This document shows positions 43,820 to 50,542 of a DNA stretch of 64,000 bases, piece by piece. Origin of the DNA: Dermabacteraceae bacterium TAE3-ERU5 (GTDB taxonomy: Bacteria > Actinomycetota > Actinomycetes > Actinomycetales > Dermabacteraceae); assembly GCA_019218375.1 (NCBI GenBank), contig JAHUUK010000009.1, positions 1 through 64,000 of the forward strand. The letters run 5' to 3'. Under the pieces are notes generated by a model. That model was not told where the DNA came from. It searched no databases and saw only the letters and a program-made list of their open reading frames with translations. Position 1 is the first letter of the stretch; the number at the start of each line of letters is the position of its first letter. Both the position numbers and the translations under genes were made by a program.

Positions 43820-44626
43820 TTAAATCGGTTTACGCACCACGAAACCCACCGCGCACAGGTTGTCGCGGTTGCGGTTAAATACCTTTCGCATGGCGCCCAC
43901 GCGCTCTCGCGCAGCCGGGTTACGCAAAACGTTGGCCGCGAATTTTAGGAAGGTTAGCGGCCCTTCGTCTTTAATGAGCCTGGCTGGCCTCAGCAGCGCC
44001 ATCGGGTTTTGCCATTCGTAGCAGACCTCAAACCCCGCGCTTTCCAGCAGTTCTCGCCAGTGCGCGCAGGTCAGAGGACGGGCGCCGACCTTAATGGTGC
44101 GTGCCAGTTCTCGGCTAACTTCTTCTATCCGTGCGGGAGAGACGTGGTCCGGGGTGAAGGCGAGTTCGTGGATTACGTAACGCCCTCCCGGCTTGAGAAT
44201 ACGCAGGCTCTCACGCATCACGCGCAGTTTGTCAGATTCTGATTGCATGGTCAGCATCGCTTCCCCCACAACCAGAGTGACGCTTTCAGCCGCAAGCCCC
44301 GTGTCAGCCGCGTCAGCGGTGATCCTGCGCGCCTGGGGGTGGGGGGAGATTACCGCAGCCAGCTCCGCCGCAGCCTCTAGGTTTGGATCTACAGCCGTAT
44401 AGCTTCGCGGCTGCACCGAAAGCAGTATCTGCGCGGTGCGCCCGACTCCCGGCCCGTATTCGACGATGTCGTCCTCAGCCTGCGGGGCAGCTTCGGTAAG
44501 CAGCGCGGAGGTCATTTCCATACCTCCGGGCCGAAGCACTTTCTTGCCCATCTTTGCCAGCAGCCAGTGTCCCTGCAAGCGTTTTTCTTCCGGTCCCTGA
44601 CGCTGCCCCTTGACCTGCTCGGACAT
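43820..44626 (-). CDS. Class I SAM-dependent methyltransferase
   Basis: This 268-residue Rossmann methyltransferase has the SAM motif VEYGPGVGRTAQILL, the acidic motif II YTAVDPN and the post-motif LKPGGRYVIHEL. The substrate is unknown. It lies downstream of the iron-import genes on the same strand but is separated from them by a hairpin. An iron or siderophore link is not supported. Confidence 0.8.
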   Translation of the reverse strand: MSEQVKGQRQGPEEKRLQGHWLLAKMGKKVLRPGGMEMTSALLTEAAPQAEDDIVEYGPGVGRTAQILLSVQPRSYTAVDPNLEAAAELAAVISPHPQARRITADAADTGLAAESVTLVVGEAMLTMQSESDKLRVMRESLRILKPGGRYVIHELAFTPDHVSPARIEEVSRELARTIKVGARPLTCAHWRELLESAGFEVCYEWQNPMALLRPARLIKDEGPLTFLKFAANVLRNPAARERVGAMRKVFNRNRDNLCAVGFVVRKPI

Positions 44627-44669
44627 ACTCTGCCGCCTATTCTTTCTATCCGCCGCGCATATATAAGGA

Positions 44670-44703
44670 AGGGCGGGTGGCTACCAGAGTAACCACCCGC
44701 CGC
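44670..44703 (-). terminator. Hairpin after the P19-type iron lipoprotein gene
   Basis: GGCGGGTGG pairs with CCACCCGCC around an internal loop, just past the stop of the lipoprotein gene. The downstream U content is modest (CCTTCCTTAT). Confidence 0.6.
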
Positions 44704-44720
44704 TTGCCTAGGCAGAGACC

Positions 44721-45473
44721 TTAGCCCTTCTTGATCGGGGCGGTCGGATCCTCAGCCTTGCACTTGAGCTGCTCGCCGGTGTACAGCCATTCCATCTTGA
44801 CGTCGAAGGGCTTGAACCAGCCATCGACCTCAACCTTGGTGCGGGCATCGCCGTGCAGGCCGTAGCCCTTCGGCGGAGCAATGTTGAATACCAGGGTGAA
44901 CTTGCCCGGCTTCTGCAGGGTGCCGACAAGGCCGTTTTCCTGAGCGGTCAGCGGCACGTTGGTGCCGTAGTGCGAGCCATCGCCAGCGTTCATCTCCATG
45001 AACAGGCCGGAGATGATCTCCTTACCGGACTCGTCAAGAACCTTGTAGGTGATGTTGAGGCCAGCGGGGGTTTCGTCGAGGGTCCAGCCGTACTTAACGC
45101 CTTCCTTGTTCGCCTTGATGTCCATCTCCAGGTGGCAGAGGGATTCCTTGTAGGAAGGCATCATGTCGGCGGTGCCGGGCAACATGTAGGCGGGCTGGAA
45201 GTAGTTCACCTCCATCTTGAAGGGCCCCTCTTCAGCCTCACCTACGGGAATCTCGTGAGCGCCGCCATCGTCATCCTTGGTGCCGCAAGTGGACTCCTTC
45301 AGGCGAGGATCGCCCTCCTCGCCCTTCTTTTCGCCGCCCTCTTCCTTCTTGTCGGCAGCGGCCTTCTTCTCCATCTTGTCGGCTTCCTTCTTGGCGTTGT
45401 CGCAGCCAGCCAGGAGGAGCATGGTCGCACCAAGACCAAGTACGGAGCGGCGGTTCATACGGGGGGTAGTCAT
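44721..45473 (-). CDS. P19/Tp34-type Fe(II) transport lipoprotein
   Basis: This 250-residue protein has an N-terminal signal with twin arginines and a lipobox (NRRSVLGLG then LLAGC), then a Lys/Glu-rich linker and an iron-transporter domain (Tp34/P19 family). Candidate metal ligands include Met and His residues in PAYMLPGTADMMPSY, CHLEMDIK and DGSHYGTN. In other bacteria such proteins deliver Fe(II), often with copper, to the FTR1 permease encoded just upstream here. It has an AAAGGA ribosome binding site. Confidence 0.87.
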   Translation of the reverse strand: MTTPRMNRRSVLGLGATMLLLAGCDNAKKEADKMEKKAAADKKEEGGEKKGEEGDPRLKESTCGTKDDDGGAHEIPVGEAEEGPFKMEVNYFQPAYMLPGTADMMPSYKESLCHLEMDIKANKEGVKYGWTLDETPAGLNITYKVLDESGKEIISGLFMEMNAGDGSHYGTNVPLTAQENGLVGTLQKPGKFTLVFNIAPPKGYGLHGDARTKVEVDGWFKPFDVKMEWLYTGEQLKCKAEDPTAPIKKG

Positions 45474-45534
45474 TACGACTGTCCTTTCCTACAACTTCAA
45501 TGTGTTAGAAAAACGCGGTTACCCGCAGGGATTT

Positions 45535-46899
45535 TTATGCCGCGACTTTTTCCGCCTCGCGCTTTTTCTCAGCGAGAGACTTGCGGTGGGCAAGACCCAG
45601 CCACACAGCGGCAATTATTAGGATTAACTGCGGCAACAGGGTCTCGGCCTTGGGATAAATACCAAGTTCCGGGAATGTTAGCCAATGCAGCGAGGGGATA
45701 TCCGTCTGCCCAACAATGAACCCGGCCTCACCGAGCTCCCCAACACCGTTCCCAACGAAGGTGATTGCGAGCATGAATAGCAGCAGCGAAGTTCCTTTGA
45801 ATACCAGTCCAATAGGAAGTTTCACCGCATAGAAACGGAAGATTACGAAAATTACCGCCAGCACTGCCACTGCAGCGACGATGCCGTAGATAACCCATAG
45901 CGGGTCGGAACGATCTCCCGAAAAAGCAGCCACGTAGAACAGCACCAGCTCGGCGCCTTCACGAGCCACGGCAAGAAAAGCGGCGAATGCGAGCAGCCAG
46001 GTCTTTTGCTGCGATATGGAGCGATCCACCTTCTCCTGCACGAATTTCTGCCAAGCGGCACCGTCAGACTTAGAGAGCATCCAGTTGGAGATGTAGAAGA
46101 GTACGAACACCGCGATGAACATCGTGATGCCCTCTAACATTTCCTGCGCGGCTCCGGCGTTTTCCACCAGCTTGGTGAAGACGACAGACAGCACCAAAGA
46201 GAGAACAACGCCCGCACCAACCCCGGCGTAAACGTACTTGTTTAGGTGTTTGTTGCCGCTGCGTACCAGGTAAAGCACAATGGCGGCTACTACCAGCAGC
46301 GCCTCCAGGCCCTCACGCAACAGAATCGTGAACGCGGTGATGAAGGAGAAGCTTTCCCTGCTCCCCTGATCAACGGTCAGGGTTTGCCTATCTTTGAGCA
46401 CCTTTTGCGCGGCGGCGATCTTGGTGGATTCGTCAGCCTCGTCGTCGAGTACGCCGTCCAAAATCATCGCATCACGCACAACTCCCACTCGCAGCTGTGC
46501 TACCGCGCCCTGGAAAGCCGCCGCATCCTCCTCTTTGGCCGCGCGTTTAGCATCCCCGTAGAGGCTTTCCATCTTTACTTTTCGGCCACCGGCAAGAATC
46601 CGGGAGGGGCCTTCCAGCAGCGGATCGTAGTAGTCAAAATAGGATGCCTGCACGAGCCTATAGGCAGACTGGAAGTCGCCTTTTTTAGCTGCATCGCTGG
46701 CTTTGTCTAGAACACCTACCACTTTTAATGCAATGGCTTGATTATCCCTGGCCTCACCCTCGGCATGGGCGGCGGGGATTGCCAACAGGGAGCCGAACAG
46801 AATTGCTATTAATGTCAGAAAAATAGCGGTGTAGCGAATTGCAAATTTCTCCGTAAAAAGAGGTGTATCGGGGCTATATCTACCGATTGCATTACCCAT
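45535..46899 (-). CDS. FTR1-family iron permease
   Basis: This 454-residue protein has a signal peptide (cleavage after AHAE region, about residue 46), an external helical domain with acidic residues (50-180) and seven or so membrane helices. The two REGxE iron-binding motifs are REGLE (195-199) and REGAE (313-317), as in EfeU and yeast Ftr1. With the downstream P19-type lipoprotein it forms a ferrous/ferric iron importer. There is no EfeO or EfeB nearby, so this is the P19-FTR1 type and not EfeUOB. The ribosome binding site is GAGGAG. Confidence 0.9.
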   Translation of the reverse strand: MGNAIGRYSPDTPLFTEKFAIRYTAIFLTLIAILFGSLLAIPAAHAEGEARDNQAIALKVVGVLDKASDAAKKGDFQSAYRLVQASYFDYYDPLLEGPSRILAGGRKVKMESLYGDAKRAAKEEDAAAFQGAVAQLRVGVVRDAMILDGVLDDEADESTKIAAAQKVLKDRQTLTVDQGSRESFSFITAFTILLREGLEALLVVAAIVLYLVRSGNKHLNKYVYAGVGAGVVLSLVLSVVFTKLVENAGAAQEMLEGITMFIAVFVLFYISNWMLSKSDGAAWQKFVQEKVDRSISQQKTWLLAFAAFLAVAREGAELVLFYVAAFSGDRSDPLWVIYGIVAAVAVLAVIFVIFRFYAVKLPIGLVFKGTSLLLFMLAITFVGNGVGELGEAGFIVGQTDIPSLHWLTFPELGIYPKAETLLPQLILIIAAVWLGLAHRKSLAEKKREAEKVAA

Positions 46900-46975
46900 G
46901 CGATCCGCTCCTCATGTGCTCCACTAGGGCCAGCAGCAGATTAGCACCGGGGTAACTAAAGCTACACTTGCTGTA

Positions 46976-46994
46976 TGTCTTATCACTTACCTAA
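46976..46994. promoter_or_regulatory. Possible DtxR-type iron box upstream of the FTR1 gene
   Basis: On the minus strand TTAGGTAAGTGATAAGACA matches the left DtxR half-site TTAGGTxAG closely, 11 of 19 overall. It lies about 80 bp before the permease start. Confidence 0.35.
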
Positions 46995-47054
46995 GCATTA
47001 AGTCCGTCCGAATAATTAGCACCCTTTTATGTCACCTTTTACGTAATGCGACAT

Positions 47055-47097
47055 AAAAATGAGGGGGTGTAGCCAACCGCTACACCCCCTCAGGGCA
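47055..47097 (-). terminator. Intrinsic terminator after the 47115 gene
   Basis: GAGGGGGTGTAGC (47061-47073) pairs with GCTACACCCCCTC (47079-47091). On the minus strand a run of five T residues follows. Confidence 0.9.
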
Positions 47098-47114
47098 CGT
47101 TTTAGACGTGAAGA

Positions 47115-47660
47115 CTAGTGCCTTCCCGGCCGGAACCCGAAAACGCCAAACGCTACACCGAGCGCCGCGAGGGAGGCCCCGCCCCAGAGGCAGACGCTAC
47201 CTGCGGTCCACCAGCCGTAGGCGTTAAGAAGCATCCCGCGCAGGGAGTTTCCCGTGAACATCTGCTGTTTGAGTCCCTGCAACTTGCCCAGTTCGGGGTC
47301 CGCCTTCACCTGTTCCGGGCTCAGTCCCTGCGATTTCTTCATCAGCTCTCCGGATACCTCCGAATAGCTCTTTCCACCGGAAGCCGCCATCAGGTGCTGC
47401 CACACAAAGTTGTCTGCAAAGGCCTTCGCCTGCGGCCCGGTGGTGAGCGGCTGCCCAGCGTAACCTTCGAGGATTTCGCGCGAGTTTGCATCCTGAAGCT
47501 TTGCGATAGCCTCCCCCTTGGGCATGACTATCTTTTCCTGCGCGAGCTGAGCGGACACCTGGGAGTGCGTGAACAACCCGCCCGCAACGAGAACAACGCC
47601 GCCAATCAAAAGCAGCACGGAAAGCACTCGGGCGATCGGGGAATATTTGCTTGTCTCCAT
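47115..47660 (-). CDS. Hypothetical two-helix membrane protein
   Basis: This 181-residue protein has a transmembrane helix near each end (VLSVLLLIGGVVLVAGGLF and TAGSVCLWGGASLAALGVAF) around a 90-residue outside domain containing FADNFVWQHLMAASGGKSYSEV. This resembles a widespread actinobacterial family often mislabelled as aromatic ring-opening dioxygenase LigA; nothing supports that activity. A good DtxR-like half-site lies upstream (47692-47710), which could tie it to iron. Confidence 0.7.
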   Translation of the reverse strand: METSKYSPIARVLSVLLLIGGVVLVAGGLFTHSQVSAQLAQEKIVMPKGEAIAKLQDANSREILEGYAGQPLTTGPQAKAFADNFVWQHLMAASGGKSYSEVSGELMKKSQGLSPEQVKADPELGKLQGLKQQMFTGNSLRGMLLNAYGWWTAGSVCLWGGASLAALGVAFGVFGFRPGRH

Positions 47661-47691
47661 TTTTCCTTCTCTGATCAGGGGGCATATAAGC

Positions 47692-47710
47692 CTTGCAAGG
47701 CTAACCTAGG
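47692..47710. promoter_or_regulatory. DtxR-type iron box candidate
   Basis: AAGGCTAACCTAGG contains a perfect copy of the right DtxR half-site AGGCTAACCTA. The left half is poor. It lies about 32 bp before the start of the two-helix membrane protein. Confidence 0.4.
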
Positions 47711-47740
47711 CAGGTAGGAGTGAAGCAAATTATTAAGAAA

Positions 47741-47770
47741 ACAAAAAAGCCCCTGCTTTCAACAGGGGTA
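47741..47770 (-). terminator. Terminator of the tRNA Gly-Cys-Val cluster
   Basis: On the minus strand CCCCTG-N7-CAGGGG is followed by CTTTTTTG, directly after tRNA-Val. Confidence 0.85.
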
Positions 47771-47773
47771 TTC

Positions 47774-47848
47774 TGGTGGGCGATACTGGGATCGAACCAG
47801 TGACCTCTTCCGTGTCAGGGAAGCGCGCTACCGCTGCGCCAATCGCCC
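47774..47848 (-). tRNA. tRNA-Val (anticodon GAC)
   Basis: Complete cloverleaf with acceptor GGGCGAT, anticodon stem CTTCC/GGAAG and loop CTGACAC (GAC). The 3' CCA is encoded. It is nearly identical to the tRNA-Val(CAC) at 48219-48290. Confidence 0.96.
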
Positions 47849-47874
47849 TAGGTTCGGAAGCTGTCCGAACTGCG

Positions 47875-47945
47875 AGGTGGGTACGGGATTCGAACCCGTG
47901 TACACGGCTTTGCAGGCCGTTGCCTCGCCTCTCGGCCAACCCACC
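47875..47945 (-). tRNA. tRNA-Cys (anticodon GCA)
   Basis: Acceptor GGTGGGT/ACCCACC with U73, the cysteine discriminator base, and anticodon loop CTGCAAA (GCA). CCA is not encoded. Confidence 0.96.
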
Positions 47946-47975
47946 GCGGAGAATATGGAATAATCCATTAACTCG

Positions 47976-48048
47976 AGCGGACGACGGGACTCGAACCCGC
48001 GACCCTCACCTTGGCAAGGTGATGCTCTACCAACTGAGCCACGTCCGC
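47976..48048 (-). tRNA. tRNA-Gly (anticodon GCC)
   Basis: Acceptor GCGGACG/CGTCCGC with U73, and anticodon stem TCACC/GGTGA around TTGCCAA (GCC). First gene of the Gly-Cys-Val cluster. Confidence 0.96.
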
Positions 48049-48218
48049 AGATCAATCAGTGACGCTCCGTTTTCTCGGCGCCTCACCGGCTGACAACGAA
48101 AACATTACCGAAGCCGCGGGGGTCGCGCAAATCGAAAACGGCCCCTTGTGGCACAGGAAACATTTACCCCCTTTTGGTCATCGCTAAAGGCAACCTCGGG
48201 TATATTTATGTGCACGCC

Positions 48219-48290
48219 GGGCGATTGGCGTAGTGGTAGCGCGCTTCCTTCACACGGAAGAGGTCACTGGTTCGATCCCAGTATCGCCCA
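48219..48290 (+). tRNA. tRNA-Val (anticodon CAC)
   Basis: The cloverleaf has acceptor GGGCGAT and loop TTCACAC (CAC). It differs from the GAC isoacceptor on the other strand at about four positions, two of them in the anticodon loop. CCC, not CCA, follows A73. Confidence 0.95.
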
Positions 48291-48295
48291 CCCTT

Positions 48296-48327
48296 AGAAA
48301 AGCCTCCCTCACGGGAGGCTTTTTTGT
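48296..48327 (+). terminator. Terminator after tRNA-Val(CAC)
   Basis: AAGCCTCCC pairs with GGGAGGCTT around TCAC, followed by a run of T residues. Confidence 0.9.
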
Positions 48328-48358
48328 ATCTACTCCGCCCTTACCTGGGGAACGGGGA

Positions 48359-48364
48359 TAGAGT
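48359..48364 (+). promoter_or_regulatory. Putative -10 box of glgX (leaderless)
   Basis: TAGAGT is followed by six bases and the ATG at 48371. No ribosome binding site is present. Confidence 0.5.
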
Positions 48365-48370
48365 TGCAAC

Positions 48371-50494
48371 ATGCAAACTTGGCCTGGCAACCCCTACCCT
48401 CTGGGTGCGACCTTTGACGGTAGCGGCACTAATTTCGCCCTCTTCTCAGAGATCGCAGACCGCGTAGAACTTTGTCTGCTCGCAGAAGACGGCAGCGAAA
48501 CCCGAATCGAGATGACCGAGCAGGACGCCTACGTATGGCACGTCTATCTGCCGGGGGTGCAGCCGGGCCAACGCTACGGCTACCGAGTTCACGGCCCCTA
48601 CGATCCTGCGGCGGGGCATCGCTGCGACGCGAGCAAGCTGCTGCTGGATCCCTACGCGAAGGCAATCGCCGGCATGACCGGCAATCACCCCTCGCTTTAT
48701 TCCTATGACTTCCAGGATACGTCGCAGCAAAACCAAGAGGATTCCGCTAAACACACGATGCATTCGGTAGTCGTATCCCCCTACTTCGATTGGGGAAACG
48801 ATCATCCGCCGCACCACGAGTACCACGAGTCGGTTATCTACGAGGCTCACGTAAAGGGACTCACCCAGCTGCATCCTGAGATCCCCGAAGACATTCGCGG
48901 TTCTTACCTGGCCATGGCGCACCCGGTAATCATCGATTACCTGAAGTCGCTCGGGGTAACCGCAATCGAACTGATGCCTGTCCACCAGTTCGTGCAGGAC
49001 GGCCACCTGCAGGAAAAGGGACTGCGTAACTACTGGGGCTACAACACCATCGGGTTCTTCGCCCCCCATAATGAATACGCGCATGGCGGCCAGCTCGGGC
49101 AGCAGGTGCAAGAGTTCAAGCAGATGGTGAAGGCCCTGCACGAGGCCGATATCGAAGTCATCCTCGACGTGGTCTATAACCACACGGCAGAGGGTAACCA
49201 TATGGGCCCGACGCTCTGTTTCCGGGGCATCGATAACGCGGCCTATTACAGGCTGGTTGATGGCGACCGCAGTCACTACTACGACACCACCGGAACCGGT
49301 AACTCCCTGCTGATGCGCACCCCGCATGTCCTGCAGCTAATCATGGATTCGCTGCGCTACTGGGTTACCGAAATGCACGTGGACGGGTTCCGCTTCGACC
49401 TTGCCTCCACCCTTGCCCGCGAGTTGCACGAGGTAGACCGACTATCCGCCTTCTTCGACATCATTCAGCAGGATCCGATTATTTCGCAGGTAAAACTGAT
49501 CGCGGAGCCGTGGGACCTCGGCGAGGGCGGCTACCAGGTCGGCGGATTCCCGCCTCTGTGGAGCGAATGGAACGGCAAATACCGAGACGTAATCCGGGAC
49601 TTCCACCGTTCCCAGCCGGGAGTAATAGGCGAGTTCGCGGCGCGTCTTTCGGGTTCTTCCGACCTCTACGAGCACACCGGGCGCACCCCGATCGCTTCCA
49701 TCAACTTCGTTACCGCCCACGACGGCTTCACGCTGCGCGACCTCGTTTCGTACAACGAGCGGCACAATGAGGCGAACCAGGAGGGCGGCCGCGACGGCGA
49801 AGAGCACAACCGCTCCTGGAACTGCGGCGAAGAGGGGCCGAGCGATAATCCGGAAATTAATGCTTTGCGCCTGCGCCAGCAGAAGAACTTCCTTTCCACT
49901 TTGCTTTTCTCCCAGGGTGTGCCAATGCTGCTTCACGGTGATGAGCTTGGCCGCAGCCAGGGGGGAAACAACAACGGTTACTGCCAAGACAACGAGATCT
50001 CCTGGATGGATTGGCAGCTCTCCCCCGATCAGGAAGAACTACTGGCCTTCACACGCAAGCTGATCGCACTGCGTAAAAAGCATCCCGTGCTTCGCCGCCG
50101 CCGTTTCTTGACGGGTGAGGTAACGGAAAATACGGAGGCGGCGCTGCCCGACGTCATGTGGTTCTCCACCGGAGGCGGCCCCATGGGTGAGCAGGACTGG
50201 AACAACGCGGATTCTAAATGCATCACCGTTTTCCTTAACGGCGATGCCATTCCCGAGCCGGATGTGCGCGGCGAAAGAATCATTGACGACTCCCTGCTGC
50301 TGCTCTTCAACGGATCTTCCTACGAAGTAGATTTCGCTCTGCCCCTCGCGGAGCTGGGTGGCGAATGGCAACCCATGCTGGATACCGCGGGAACGGTGGC
50401 CGAGGAAACTCCCCTGCAGGCGGGTTCCCACCTATCCCTGCCGCCCCACTGCGTTCTGGCGTTTAAGCACCTTAAGCACCAGCCCACAAGCTAA
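48371..50494 (+). CDS. glgX: Glycogen debranching enzyme GlgX (isoamylase type)
   Basis: This GH13 enzyme hydrolyses alpha-1,6 branches of glycogen or maltodextrins. The 707-residue protein has an N-terminal CBM48-like domain (PLGATFDGSGTNFALFSE), VILDVVYNHTAEG (conserved region I), the nucleophile Asp in HVDGFRFDLAS, the acid Glu in KLIAEPWD, and FVTAHDGFTLRDLV. It leads the glgX-treY-treZ group, the classic route from glycogen to trehalose: debranching, then terminal rearrangement and release. Confidence 0.95.
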   Translation: MQTWPGNPYPLGATFDGSGTNFALFSEIADRVELCLLAEDGSETRIEMTEQDAYVWHVYLPGVQPGQRYGYRVHGPYDPAAGHRCDASKLLLDPYAKAIAGMTGNHPSLYSYDFQDTSQQNQEDSAKHTMHSVVVSPYFDWGNDHPPHHEYHESVIYEAHVKGLTQLHPEIPEDIRGSYLAMAHPVIIDYLKSLGVTAIELMPVHQFVQDGHLQEKGLRNYWGYNTIGFFAPHNEYAHGGQLGQQVQEFKQMVKALHEADIEVILDVVYNHTAEGNHMGPTLCFRGIDNAAYYRLVDGDRSHYYDTTGTGNSLLMRTPHVLQLIMDSLRYWVTEMHVDGFRFDLASTLARELHEVDRLSAFFDIIQQDPIISQVKLIAEPWDLGEGGYQVGGFPPLWSEWNGKYRDVIRDFHRSQPGVIGEFAARLSGSSDLYEHTGRTPIASINFVTAHDGFTLRDLVSYNERHNEANQEGGRDGEEHNRSWNCGEEGPSDNPEINALRLRQQKNFLSTLLFSQGVPMLLHGDELGRSQGGNNNGYCQDNEISWMDWQLSPDQEELLAFTRKLIALRKKHPVLRRRRFLTGEVTENTEAALPDVMWFSTGGGPMGEQDWNNADSKCITVFLNGDAIPEPDVRGERIIDDSLLLLFNGSSYEVDFALPLAELGGEWQPMLDTAGTVAEETPLQAGSHLSLPPHCVLAFKHLKHQPTS

Positions 50495-50542
50495 AACTCG
50501 TTCCGCGCCCGGCGCGGCCGCGAGCGTCTTGAAGGAGACACG

